From contig NZ_FQYQ01000012.1 in the NCBI RefSeq assembly GCF_900141825.1, positions 1 through 64,000 of the forward strand: a DNA stretch of 64,000 bases, in the 5' to 3' direction. Positions within the stretch are counted from its first letter, which is position 1, and each line of letters begins with the position of its first letter. The translations under genes and the position numbers were made by a program. Below, piece by piece: positions 26,014-35,193 of this stretch. Under the pieces are notes generated by a model. It saw nothing but the letters and a program-made list of their open reading frames with translations, did not search any database and had not been told where the DNA came from. Source of the stretch: Pseudobutyrivibrio xylanivorans DSM 14809 (GTDB taxonomy: Bacteria > Bacillota > Clostridia > Lachnospirales > Lachnospiraceae).

Positions 26014-26049
26014 AAAAAAGAGATTCCCTGTTACGGAAATCTCTTTTTC
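26014..26049 (-). terminator. Intrinsic terminator after fliS
   Basis: AGAGATTCC (26019-26027) and GGAAATCTCT (26035-26044) pair with one bulge. The stem is flanked by A and T runs, so it can act in both directions. It separates the flagellin-fliS unit from the Tad operon. Confidence 0.8.
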
Positions 26050-26067
26050 TATAATTTAATATTAAAA

Positions 26068-26544
26068 TTATGCCCAGAATCCTCTGCTGGTCTGATTACC
26101 CATTAGGCTTTCATTTAGTGCCTCCCTTCCATAGGTAACACCAGCTCTAACATACTGTGTATTCCGCATTATAGGCGCGGAAGAATCTTTCTTAGCCACT
26201 TGGTCAAACGCAATACCTAATTCATCCATGACTCTTTTAGCCTCTAATAGTCCATCGGAATTTGCCTTATATATGGATTTGGATACATTTCGCTGTACAT
26301 AATCGTAAAGCGCGTACAGATTTGAACTTACCTTATAATCAAAATTTAAATCTCTCTGGAGGTGATTTACCACATCGGCACACTTCTTCAGTGCTACCAC
26401 TGCTTCATCCACTTGGCCAGCTGCAAATTTATCCAGCGCTTCTTTTTCATATTCATTATAAATATCGTAAAGAATTGATATTAATCCGCTACCATTGCTG
26501 GATGCTATTTTTAAGGTAAAAGCTGAAATCTTATCTCTGTTCAT
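26068..26544 (-). CDS. fliS: FliS flagellar export chaperone
   Basis: A 158-aa helical protein with the FliS core: ALKKCADVVNHLQRDLNF, then ALYDYVQRNVSKSIYKAN and LDELGIAF-like helices. FliS binds the C-terminus of flagellin and prevents premature polymerisation. It lies 70 bp downstream of the flagellin gene and is probably co-transcribed with it. The C-terminus is longer than in compact FliS proteins and ends in a poorly conserved polar tail. Confidence 0.82.
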   Translation of the reverse strand: MNRDKISAFTLKIASSNGSGLISILYDIYNEYEKEALDKFAAGQVDEAVVALKKCADVVNHLQRDLNFDYKVSSNLYALYDYVQRNVSKSIYKANSDGLLEAKRVMDELGIAFDQVAKKDSSAPIMRNTQYVRAGVTYGREALNESLMGNQTSRGFWA

Positions 26545-26614
26545 TTACTATTTCTCCTATTAAGTGCATATCCAAGGCTAGAAAATGAATCTTGGCTAAG
26601 GATGATATACCCTA

Positions 26615-28279
26615 CTACTGTAATAACTGGAGTGCCAACTGCGGTAACTCGTTAGCCTGTGCCAGTGCTGATACACCTGCCTGTTCCAACACGTTTAACT
26701 TTGTATATTCAACCATTGTTGTCGCCATGTCGGCGTCCTCGATTCGAGAAATGGCAGATGTCATATTTTCTTCAGTGGCATCCAAAGACTTTGTTGTATG
26801 CTCCAATCTGTTTTCGTAAGCACCAAGCTGTGAACGTACTGATGTAACATAGCTTAATGCTTCCTCTAGAGCATCCATTGCATCCTCTGGTCCCTCTGCT
26901 CTTGTAACATCTACATCATCGATGTACATAAACTCTGTACTTACTGATGCGATTCTTACCTTCATGCTCTGGCCCTCATTTGCACCTACCTGAAGTGCCA
27001 TTGAGCCTATATCAGTTACATTGAAAGTTACCAAACCATCATATGGGTTTCCTGCGGGATCAAGTGCGTCCTTTTGAAAACCATCATCTAAAAGGAAAGA
27101 CATCTCGAAGCCCTTCGTATCAGATACGATGACTCTTCTTCCGTCTGTCTTATATGTTGCCTGCGCACCAAATAAAGATTCCACATCATTTCCAGCATCA
27201 TCTTTGTTGTTCTGATAAAGAACTATTACTGCATCCTCTCCTGCGTCTGCAATTCTTGGAAGTACGGTACCAGCTTCATCTTTGTCTAATACCTCATCGC
27301 CTCCATCATTGTAAAAGCCAAGTGCTCTTGCGAATTCCACGCTGGAAAACTCAATTTTTAATTCGGCGTCTGCTCCATATTTGTATGAAGAAATCTTAAT
27401 TCCTTCAGGGTCGTCGAAATCTGTTATTACTGCGCCACCCTTTTCACAGGCCTGCCTAAGCATTCCATACACTGTTTCTCCTGACGACCCCTGCGTAAAG
27501 GTTACTGGATAACCATTTATTGAAAGCGATCCTGATATACCAAGTCCATCACCTTCTGTGGTTTTAGTAACTATTTTTTCTGGATCAGAATAATCCTCTT
27601 CTGTGGTTACCCATCTAGTTGTGTCTATAAATTCCTTGAAGTTAAATCCACCAGAAAATGTACCTGTTTTTACATGTGTTGTGGTTTTTACTTCTGTGTA
27701 AGTATTATCAAATACCTCGTCAAATTCATATTCTCCTGTTAATGATGTAGAACTTACAGCTCGTTCTGCTGCTTTATCCACTCTAAGCTGATAAATACCT
27801 GCGGGTACTCCATTAGATGTGGCAATCCTTGTTACATTATTGGCATAAGTTCTACAATCTAAAGATCCATCCAAAAGATTAATCTTATTAAATTCTGTTG
27901 TCTGTGATACTCTGTCAATTTCTGATAGAAGTGATTCTATCTCCTTTTGAATTGCTTCACGTTCTTCGTCTGAGTTTGTTCCATTGGCAGCCTGTATTGA
28001 AAGCTCTCTCATTCTCTGAATCATATCTGTTACTTCGTTCAGAGCACCTTCGGCTGTCTGTAAAACAGAAATACCGTCGGAACCATTTGTAGATGCCTGG
28101 TCAAGTCCATCAATCTGTGCCTGCATTTTACCTGCAATAGCAATTCCAGAAGGATTGTCTGATGCATGGTTAATGTTGAAGCCTGAACTTAACTTTTCCA
28201 TTACATCTGAAAGGGAACCTTCGGTACCAAGAAGTTTGTTGTTTGTAATCACCGCTGACATGTTATTGTTAATTCTCAT
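26615..28279 (-). CDS. Flagellin
   Basis: A 554-aa flagellin. The conserved N-terminal D0/D1 region starts MRINNNMSAVITNNKLL and contains LSSGFNINHASDNPSGIAI and RMRELSIQAANGT (to about residue 165). The C-terminal D1/D0 region (about 460-554) contains YENRLEHTTKSLDATEENM and ends in ALAQANELPQLALQLLQ. Between them is a ~290-residue variable surface domain (D2/D3) with an FTQGSSGETVYG flagellin-hook-like segment. A sigma-28-type promoter lies upstream. Confidence 0.95.
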   Translation of the reverse strand: MRINNNMSAVITNNKLLGTEGSLSDVMEKLSSGFNINHASDNPSGIAIAGKMQAQIDGLDQASTNGSDGISVLQTAEGALNEVTDMIQRMRELSIQAANGTNSDEEREAIQKEIESLLSEIDRVSQTTEFNKINLLDGSLDCRTYANNVTRIATSNGVPAGIYQLRVDKAAERAVSSTSLTGEYEFDEVFDNTYTEVKTTTHVKTGTFSGGFNFKEFIDTTRWVTTEEDYSDPEKIVTKTTEGDGLGISGSLSINGYPVTFTQGSSGETVYGMLRQACEKGGAVITDFDDPEGIKISSYKYGADAELKIEFSSVEFARALGFYNDGGDEVLDKDEAGTVLPRIADAGEDAVIVLYQNNKDDAGNDVESLFGAQATYKTDGRRVIVSDTKGFEMSFLLDDGFQKDALDPAGNPYDGLVTFNVTDIGSMALQVGANEGQSMKVRIASVSTEFMYIDDVDVTRAEGPEDAMDALEEALSYVTSVRSQLGAYENRLEHTTKSLDATEENMTSAISRIEDADMATTMVEYTKLNVLEQAGVSALAQANELPQLALQLLQ

Positions 28280-28366
28280 AGTCGCCTCCTAAAGCCGTAA
28301 CAAAAGTCTAGCATCCGTGCGGTGTATTTTTAATTGATAAAGATCATCCCTGTCCTTACAATTTTA

Positions 28367-28393
28367 TTATCGGTTCAATCCATTAAAAATTAA
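28367..28393 (-). promoter_or_regulatory. Sigma-28 (FliA/SigD)-type promoter of flagellin
   Basis: Minus strand reads TTAA, 15 bp, ACCGATAA. This is close to the TAAA-N15-GCCGATAA consensus of flagellar late-gene promoters. It is about 90 bp upstream of the flagellin start. A weaker CCGA-core match (TTAG, 15 bp, TCCGACAT at 31365-31391) is upstream of the next gene. Confidence 0.7.
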
Positions 28394-28404
28394 TCGAACA
28401 CTTA

Positions 28405-31329
28405 TCAGAACATTTCTCCTATAACGTTCAAATAGCTTCTGGCTATGCTATATAGGGCCTCTGTCTGAATTTCATTTTCTCTATCTTCCACTTCCTTGAA
28501 GTTGCCCAGCTGCCAGTTATAAATATCATTGACGCTAAGTCCAGCCTCACGTGTAAATGAGAATGTAAAACTAAATCCTGTCTGTTCCTGCATGTACTCT
28601 GAAAGCTTATCGGCCTGGCTGGCAAGTCGCTCCCTAGTTTCAGCTGTTGCACATTCAACACTTGCCTTTACCTCACCTGCTTCATATCTAAAGGTGGTAG
28701 ATACAGTGCTGGTCTGCTCCATATAAATTGCCATCTTTACAAGACCTGTTTCCTGCTGACCGCGAACGATGCGAAGATTCATATCACCAACTTCTCCGTC
28801 AACTGCTATAGGAATTCGATATGTCTCACCCGTATTCGCCATCTGCTGGATAGCTTTTGTCTGCTGGATAATTAGTTTCATATTATCTAAATCAATTGAT
28901 TTAACATCTTCCAATTCTTCCATCGATTTCATGACACTTTCTGCTAAATCTCCAAGAAGCTCCTCTGCTTCTTTCATTGCCTCTGGACTATGGCAGGCTT
29001 CATCAAATCTCTGGAACGCAAGATTAATCAAATCTTCAATATCCATATCTTGATTTTCCTGCAGCTTTGCAGCTCTGCCGTATAAATCCTTTGTAAGACT
29101 TGAACCGTTCTGCATCAATGCCTGAACTGCTGTAATCATATTTGCAGTAGTTGGAATGTTAAACTGCTGCAATACTGATTCTACTTCTTCACTTGATGCA
29201 AAGGCATCCTTAAGCTGTGCTGTCACATATTGGTTGTAAGCCTTTTCCTCTAACTGCTCGGAAGTGATCGTTTCTGTTTCCATCGCCTGTGCAAATTCAT
29301 CTGGATTCATATTCAAAATGTTATCCTCACCCAGAATGTGCATCTTGGCTGGAGTCATTGCTTCCTTGGCATCACGGCATCTATTTGTAAGGAATACCTT
29401 TTCAATCTGCTCGGTGATAGATAAATCTCTTACTACCATCTCATCTAAAGCACCGAATTTATCGTTGATTTCATAGTCCTTACCTGTGTGCTTACTTGAA
29501 CGAACTGCTGTCATAAGATTGCGAAGAGTCACATCTGTGCCCTGACTTATCAACGCACCTATGGCTGCGCCATCAGACTTTTCCACTTGATGAAGAAGTC
29601 TGTACACACCAACATAAGCCTCACGCTCCTCAGCGCTGATTTCTGAATTATGCTCTGCCTTCCAAAGGAATTTTGCGTAGCTTTCCTCGTCAGAGGTACT
29701 TCCCATCTCAGCCTTGATATTTTCTGCCATGTTCTTAAGGTCATTCATAGTCATATCAAGCGGATTATTTCCTCGCTTAATCATCTCGGAAACAACTGCA
29801 GGTGTCATACTCTTAAAGGTACGACTTACCAACTCTGTCTGAGCCTTCATGCTTGTAACAGATTCTGCTGTGATTTCCATTTGATTATATGCAAGAATAC
29901 GAACTGCCTTCTGGCTTGATTCTGTAGCCTCAATATCAAGGTCTGCCAAAATATCATCCACATTCTGGAACGCCTTATTGATGCTGTCACCCAAATCTTT
30001 TCTTACTTCTGTGCCAACAGCCTCATATGTCATTTCCATGCGTGAATATTCAGCAGTCACAGATACGCTGACTTCGTGAACATAAGAGAAAGTTTCCATC
30101 CCAATATTTGAAAATCTTCCAAATGCAGCCGCTGGCGCAGACTGAATCTCCGCCATTTCATTCATGACTTCCTTGAAAAGATTCACATTGGAATCTGTCT
30201 TCTCTCCTGTTTCAGACTTCATTAATATCTTAAGAAGATTTGTTTCCTGAAGCTTAAGCTTATCCAACAAATCTGAAAGATCATTTGTATTAACGTCGAT
30301 GCCATTTTTCATCATTGTGAATGTGGCCTCAACTGTCATTGTAAGCTGAATCTCTGTAAGCTGACGTTTTGCAGTAACAGATGCTAAATCATTAACATCC
30401 ATTCCCATTACTTCTTCAAAGGTCTTCTTCGCCTGATCCATAAGTGAATAGCCTTCGATAAGATATGCCTCTGTAGGCTCTTTTCCTTCAGCTAAAATAT
30501 CTGATATTGCACTTACGATATTTTCCTCTGATGGTTTTTCATACTGCTCTAACTGAACCATGTACTCAAGATGCTCCTTTGTTACAGGAACATCTTGTTT
30601 TAACATGGTCGCCACCATGTTCTTTAATTCAACCGGCGGCACAGGGTTTCGCGCAAACCTAATGTCTTCACTTTCAATTTGCTCTATAAGTGAATCTACC
30701 TTACCCTCAACTAATTCAATGAGACTGATGATATCTTCATCGCTTGTCTCCACTGGAGCCTTTGCTGGCGCAGAATACTGTGCGTTATAAAGATTTGTGA
30801 TTGTAGGCTCCAAATCATTTTTTACAAGATAGGCCTGAGCTTCCACTGGAAGAGTATCTGAAAGACCTTTTGTCATAGCCACTGCCTGAGCAATAGAACC
30901 TGACATTGCCTCTATCTCAGCATCTGAAAGACCTCCCATTTTTGAGATGTCTGCTCCAGCCTTTGCTAAATTCATCTTTATTTCGTCTACAACTGTAATA
31001 AGGGTCTCTGGCTCCATATCCATAGGGTCATGACCACCTTCTCGTGTTTTTGCAGTAGCCTCCTCATCCCAGGCTCTCTCTACGTTTTTGATTTTATCAA
31101 CTGTAGACATGCCAAGAGCTGATGCCTCATTCACTTCCTTGGTGAAATCTTCATCAGTCATGACTCCCTTATTGTTATAGTATGCATTATCAACCGACAA
31201 TGCCTTAAGCTCTTTATAGGTATTTGCTTTCTTATCGTCCTTGATACCGCTGGTTCCCACGCCCATAAGCTGGTCGCTTCCACCTTCTGTTTTGATGTAA
31301 TCCGTTACCTTGAGTCCTTCTATTTGCAT
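28405..31329 (-). CDS. Large FliK-like protein (DUF6240-type), probable flagellar hook-length control
   Basis: A 974-aa, acidic, mostly helical cytoplasmic-looking protein without signal peptide or membrane segment. The C-terminal ~130 residues (IPIAVDGEVGDMNLRIV, then GLVKMAIYMEQTSTVSTTF and a final coiled region) have the beta-rich pattern of the FliK C-terminal domain. The N-terminal ~800 residues show repeated blocks of the type 'P-x-T-x-ENL' (for example PVTKEHLEYMVQL and PTEAYLIEGYSLM), matching what I know as DUF6240. The ATG at 31329 has GGAGG 6 nt upstream. Position beside flagellin supports a flagellar role; exact function is inferred. Confidence 0.65.
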   Translation of the reverse strand: MQIEGLKVTDYIKTEGGSDQLMGVGTSGIKDDKKANTYKELKALSVDNAYYNNKGVMTDEDFTKEVNEASALGMSTVDKIKNVERAWDEEATAKTREGGHDPMDMEPETLITVVDEIKMNLAKAGADISKMGGLSDAEIEAMSGSIAQAVAMTKGLSDTLPVEAQAYLVKNDLEPTITNLYNAQYSAPAKAPVETSDEDIISLIELVEGKVDSLIEQIESEDIRFARNPVPPVELKNMVATMLKQDVPVTKEHLEYMVQLEQYEKPSEENIVSAISDILAEGKEPTEAYLIEGYSLMDQAKKTFEEVMGMDVNDLASVTAKRQLTEIQLTMTVEATFTMMKNGIDVNTNDLSDLLDKLKLQETNLLKILMKSETGEKTDSNVNLFKEVMNEMAEIQSAPAAAFGRFSNIGMETFSYVHEVSVSVTAEYSRMEMTYEAVGTEVRKDLGDSINKAFQNVDDILADLDIEATESSQKAVRILAYNQMEITAESVTSMKAQTELVSRTFKSMTPAVVSEMIKRGNNPLDMTMNDLKNMAENIKAEMGSTSDEESYAKFLWKAEHNSEISAEEREAYVGVYRLLHQVEKSDGAAIGALISQGTDVTLRNLMTAVRSSKHTGKDYEINDKFGALDEMVVRDLSITEQIEKVFLTNRCRDAKEAMTPAKMHILGEDNILNMNPDEFAQAMETETITSEQLEEKAYNQYVTAQLKDAFASSEEVESVLQQFNIPTTANMITAVQALMQNGSSLTKDLYGRAAKLQENQDMDIEDLINLAFQRFDEACHSPEAMKEAEELLGDLAESVMKSMEELEDVKSIDLDNMKLIIQQTKAIQQMANTGETYRIPIAVDGEVGDMNLRIVRGQQETGLVKMAIYMEQTSTVSTTFRYEAGEVKASVECATAETRERLASQADKLSEYMQEQTGFSFTFSFTREAGLSVNDIYNWQLGNFKEVEDRENEIQTEALYSIARSYLNVIGEMF

Positions 31330-31389
31330 ACAGTTCCTCCACGGCATTTACGTTTACATCTTATATGTCGGACGCTTCCGAGAAAAACT

Positions 31390-31487
31390 AAAGACCCTAG
31401 TTACACTCTCAATCCTGTATCTTACTCCGCTCAGCGTAAAATGCTTCGCTTGAGTAAGAACAGAGATTGATAGCTACTAGGGTCTTT
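31390..31487 (-). terminator. 98-bp imperfect palindrome after recR, probable terminator
   Basis: Outer arms AAAGACCCTAGT and ACTAGGGTCTTT (31390-31401 and 31476-31487) are perfect. Inner arms around CAATC..CTTACTC / GAGTAAG..GATTG are nearly so. It begins 1 bp after the recR stop and is followed by AGTTTTTC on the minus strand. It is longer than other terminators in the window and could be a mobile or repetitive palindrome doing terminator duty. Confidence 0.6.
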
Positions 31488-31488
31488 C

Positions 31489-32088
31489 CTACAACTCTGT
31501 GCGTCCATCTAACGCACGAAGTAACGTTACTTCATCGATATATTCAAGATTGCCGCCTACTGGCACGCCTGACGCGATGCGGCTTACTTTAATTCCTGTA
31601 GGTTTGATAAGCTTGCTGATGTAGGCTGCGGTAGTTTCTCCTTCGAGAGATGAGTTTGTGGCCACGATAACCTCCTCCACATCGTTCTGCTGGAGGCGAA
31701 CCATAAGCTCTTTAAGCTTAATGTCTCCAGGTCCTATTCCAGCCATTGGAGAAATAGCTCCATGGAGCACGTGATACACACCATCAAACTTTCCAGTCTT
31801 TTCGTAAGCTGCCAAGTCTCTGGTGTCCTCCACAACCATAATAATATTCTTATTACGCTTTGGGTTAGAGCAGATTGGACAAAGCTCGTCGTCTGTGAGA
31901 GTGAAGCATTCCTTGCAGTAACGGACATTTTTCCTAGCCTGAACAATGGCATTTGCAAGGTCATTTACCTTCTCTTCGTCCATTCCTAATATATGGAAAG
32001 CCAGCCGCTGGGCTGACTTACTTCCAATGCTAGGCAAATCACTTAGCTCCGCTATTAAGTTGCTAATTTCTTTGCTGTAATATTCCAT
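31489..32088 (-). CDS. recR: Recombination mediator RecR
   Basis: A 199-aa RecR. The helix-hairpin-helix start (LSDLPSIGSKSAQRLAFHIL), the zinc finger CKECFTLTDDELCPIC and the Toprim domain (IIMVVEDTRDLAAYE) are all present. It loads RecA at gaps with RecO/RecF. It follows ybaB by 3 bp, giving the classical dnaX-ybaB-recR order. Confidence 0.97.
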   Translation of the reverse strand: MEYYSKEISNLIAELSDLPSIGSKSAQRLAFHILGMDEEKVNDLANAIVQARKNVRYCKECFTLTDDELCPICSNPKRNKNIIMVVEDTRDLAAYEKTGKFDGVYHVLHGAISPMAGIGPGDIKLKELMVRLQQNDVEEVIVATNSSLEGETTAAYISKLIKPTGIKVSRIASGVPVGGNLEYIDEVTLLRALDGRTEL

Positions 32089-32091
32089 TAA

Positions 32092-32430
32092 TTAAAGTCC
32101 TAATCCACCTGTAAATTTAGACATAGATGCTGCACTTACTTCATCAACCTTACGAAGTGCCTCGTTAGCTGCAGCCATAACAAGATCCTCAAGCATCTCA
32201 ACATCCTCTGGATCTACTGCCTCTGGATCAATCTTAATCTTTGTGATTTCCTTCTTTCCAGAAACTGTAACCTCAACAACACCGCCACCTGCAGTACCTG
32301 TCATCTCTGTCTCCTCAAGCTGAGCCTGAGCTTCCTCCATCTGACGCTGCATACGCTGTGCCTGCTTCATAAGCTGGCTCATGTTTCCTGGCATACCGCC
32401 ACCTGGGAATCCACCTCTTCCTTTACCCAT
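32092..32430 (-). CDS. YbaB/EbfC family nucleoid-associated protein
   Basis: A 112-aa DNA-binding protein: a glycine-rich start (GRGGFPGGGMPGNM), a coiled helix (LMKQAQRMQRQMEEAQAQLE) and the conserved VTVSGKKEITKIKIDPE core. It sits between dnaX and recR as in most bacteria. Confidence 0.95.
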   Translation of the reverse strand: MGKGRGGFPGGGMPGNMSQLMKQAQRMQRQMEEAQAQLEETEMTGTAGGGVVEVTVSGKKEITKIKIDPEAVDPEDVEMLEDLVMAAANEALRKVDEVSAASMSKFTGGLGL

Positions 32431-32444
32431 ATCTTTATTTCCTC

Positions 32445-34046
32445 CTAATCTTCATCATGTTCTATTTCAATCCCAACATTCGCAAAGAAATCTCTCACAT
32501 CAGTCTTTGTATTTTGTGAGCTTACTCCGCTGGAATTAATTTCTACTTTTATATTCACTGTCTTCTGAAGCATTTGCTCAATAACAGCTGATATATCTGC
32601 TAAAACCTCTGGGCGATTAACAAAATCTCCACCCATTCGTCCTGAACCCTCAGGCTGATCGAAAATCAATACCAAATCACCTGATTCATTGGTGGTGACT
32701 GTGGATACCTCCTTCAGGTACATCTTTATATTTACTGGAAGCTTTCCCATTACTGAGCCCCAACTTCCGGCAATCTTCTTAACCTCTTCTGGAACAGCTG
32801 CTGGTAATGGCTCCTTTTTTACAGGAGCTGCACTGGGTGTAGCGCCATTTCCACCAACAGGTGCCTGTGGAGCAGCCATAACTACTGGCACACCCTCTTC
32901 TACCTTCTTTTCCAGATTAGCCATTCTGTTATTCAAAGCTGAAATATCTGGCTCCATCTGAGGCTTACAAAGCTTAATTAAAGCAATCTCGATTAACACT
33001 CTTTTCTGGCTTGCATATTTAATATCATTTGAAAGTGCAGACAGAACTTGAATGTATCTCATTAACACTTCTGTGTCAACCATTCCTGCCTCTTCTTTTA
33101 GAAGTGCAAGATTATCTGATGACATTTCAAGTGCATCTTCCATATCTTCTGAGCTCTTAATAAGCATCAGATTACGAAGATACCATGTAAAGTCTACAAC
33201 AAACTGATTCAGGTCTCGTCCCTGAGTGATAATCTCCTCAAGAATTCCGATGGCTGCTGTGACATTTCCATCAATAATATTTCTAAGAAGTCTTGAGAAC
33301 ACCTCTGTGTCGATAGCCCCAAGAACCTTAAGTACATTGTCATAGGTAAGAGTCTGACCGATATAAAATGCTATACACTGATCCAAAAGGGATAAGCCAT
33401 CACGCATTGACCCATCAGCTGCTTTTGCAATATAGCGTATTGCCTTTTCCTCTACCTGTACACCTTCCTTATCCATCAGCTCTTGCAGACGGGCTGCAAT
33501 AGTATCAATAGAGATACGATGGAAATCATATCTCTGGCAACGGCTGAGGATTGTAATTGGAATCTTATGAACCTCAGTAGTAGCCAAAATAAACACAACA
33601 TAAGAAGGTGGCTCCTCCAAGGTCTTAAGCAGGGCATTGAAGGCTCCTGTAGAAAGCATGTGAACCTCATCGATGATATAAACCTTATATTTGCCCTCTG
33701 TAGGAGGATATGCCACCTCCTCTACAATCTGTCTGATGCTATCTACACCATTGTTTGATGCAGCATCCATTTCAATTACGTTCATGGAATTGCCTGCTGT
33801 AATAGACTTACAAGTCTGGCATTCCATACATGGACAACCATTTACCGGATTCTCGCAGTTGATAGTACGGGCAAGAATCTTTGCAATAGTAGTCTTACCA
33901 GTTCCTCTGGTACCTGTAAACAAATACGCATGTCCTATACGGTCGCTTTTTATTTGATTTTGAAGTGTTGTAACGATATGGTCCTGACCCTTTACATCCT
34001 CAAAGGTCTGCGGTCTGAACTTTCGATATAATGCCATATAGGACAT
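32445..34046 (-). CDS. dnaX: DNA polymerase III subunit gamma/tau (DnaX)
   Basis: A 533-aa clamp-loader ATPase. Walker A GTRGTGKTT is near 45-53, the zinc-binding CENPVNGCPCMECQTC follows, and the DEVHML Walker B is near 125. The C-terminus beyond ~380 is a proline/alanine linker plus a small domain. It is followed 14 bp later by ybaB and preceded 25 bp by pfk. Confidence 0.96.
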   Translation of the reverse strand: MSYMALYRKFRPQTFEDVKGQDHIVTTLQNQIKSDRIGHAYLFTGTRGTGKTTIAKILARTINCENPVNGCPCMECQTCKSITAGNSMNVIEMDAASNNGVDSIRQIVEEVAYPPTEGKYKVYIIDEVHMLSTGAFNALLKTLEEPPSYVVFILATTEVHKIPITILSRCQRYDFHRISIDTIAARLQELMDKEGVQVEEKAIRYIAKAADGSMRDGLSLLDQCIAFYIGQTLTYDNVLKVLGAIDTEVFSRLLRNIIDGNVTAAIGILEEIITQGRDLNQFVVDFTWYLRNLMLIKSSEDMEDALEMSSDNLALLKEEAGMVDTEVLMRYIQVLSALSNDIKYASQKRVLIEIALIKLCKPQMEPDISALNNRMANLEKKVEEGVPVVMAAPQAPVGGNGATPSAAPVKKEPLPAAVPEEVKKIAGSWGSVMGKLPVNIKMYLKEVSTVTTNESGDLVLIFDQPEGSGRMGGDFVNRPEVLADISAVIEQMLQKTVNIKVEINSSGVSSQNTKTDVRDFFANVGIEIEHDED

Positions 34047-34071
34047 AACAATTACCTACCCTTATTTTATC

Positions 34072-35145
34072 TTAATCACCGAAGCTAATACCTATTCGCT
34101 TAGCCTCTTCTATCATCTGACAATCAGGCTCTACCGTCTTCAACTTGCCAGCTACATCTTCAAGCGGAATTCGCTTTGTTTTGCCATTTACCATGGCAAT
34201 CATATTTCCAAAATCTCCATCCATAATAGCCTGAGCTGCTGCCGAACCAAGACGAGTACAAAGAACTCTATCAAATGGGTCTGGGCTACCGCCTCGCTGC
34301 ATATGGCCTGGAACAGTAACTCGAACTTCTATGCCGGTCTCCTTCTGGATTCTATCTGCGATTTCATAGGATACTGAAGGATACTTTGATTCTTCGAGCT
34401 TTTTCTTGTATTCCTTCTTTGAAAGCTTTGCATCTTCCTTTGAAATAGCACCCTCAGCTACTGCAAGGATTGTAAAGCCCTTGCCTTCCTCGGCACGCTT
34501 ATTGATAGCTTTAACAACCTTCTTTATATCGTATGGAATCTCTGGAAGAAGGATGATATCAGCACCTGATGCCACGCCAGCATAAAGCGTAAGCCATCCT
34601 ACCTTGTGCCCCATAACCTCTACAATAAATACACGACTATGTGATGAAGCAGTAGTGTGAATACAATCAATAGTGTTACAAGCAATATCAATGGCACTTT
34701 GGAAACCAAAGGTCAAATCTGTTCCATAGATATCATTGTCGATAGTCTTTGGAAGATGAATTATGTTAAGGCCTTCCTCTCGAAGAAGATTTGCAGTCTT
34801 TTGAGTACCGTTACCACCAAGGATTACAAGGCAGTTTAGATTAAGCTTATAGTAGTTGGACTTCATAGCCTCTACCTTATCAAGTCCATTCTCGTCTGGC
34901 TCACGCATAAGCTTGAAAGGTTGACGGCTGGAACCCAGGATTGTACCACCTCGTGTAAGGATTCCAGAAAAATCCTGACTGGTAAGAAGTCTGTAATCTC
35001 CATAGATAAGACCCTTATAACCATTGAAGTAGCCGTATACCTCCAAGTCCTTTACGTTTGCAGCCAAACCCTTAACAACGCCACGCATTGCAGCATTAAG
35101 CGCCTGACAATCTCCACCACTTGTAAGCAATCCGATTCTCATCAT
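34072..35145 (-). CDS. 6-phosphofructokinase (Group III-like, GGNGT variant)
   Basis: A 357-aa phosphofructokinase that phosphorylates fructose-6-phosphate in glycolysis. The N-terminal SGGDCQALNAAMRG nucleotide-site motif and PKTIDND (132-138) are present. The Mg/phosphate loop reads GGNGT (110-114) instead of GGDGS/T or the GGDDT of PPi enzymes. The Gly at the fourth position points to ATP use, but the Asp to Asn change makes phosphoryl-donor prediction uncertain. ATG codons at 1 and 2 are equally placed after GGAGA. Confidence 0.9.
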   Translation of the reverse strand: MMRIGLLTSGGDCQALNAAMRGVVKGLAANVKDLEVYGYFNGYKGLIYGDYRLLTSQDFSGILTRGGTILGSSRQPFKLMREPDENGLDKVEAMKSNYYKLNLNCLVILGGNGTQKTANLLREEGLNIIHLPKTIDNDIYGTDLTFGFQSAIDIACNTIDCIHTTASSHSRVFIVEVMGHKVGWLTLYAGVASGADIILLPEIPYDIKKVVKAINKRAEEGKGFTILAVAEGAISKEDAKLSKKEYKKKLEESKYPSVSYEIADRIQKETGIEVRVTVPGHMQRGGSPDPFDRVLCTRLGSAAAQAIMDGDFGNMIAMVNGKTKRIPLEDVAGKLKTVEPDCQMIEEAKRIGISFGD

Positions 35146-35193
35146 AGAAATCTTCTCCTTCCCTAAAGAAAAACCCTTATAGTTTAATTTCTA

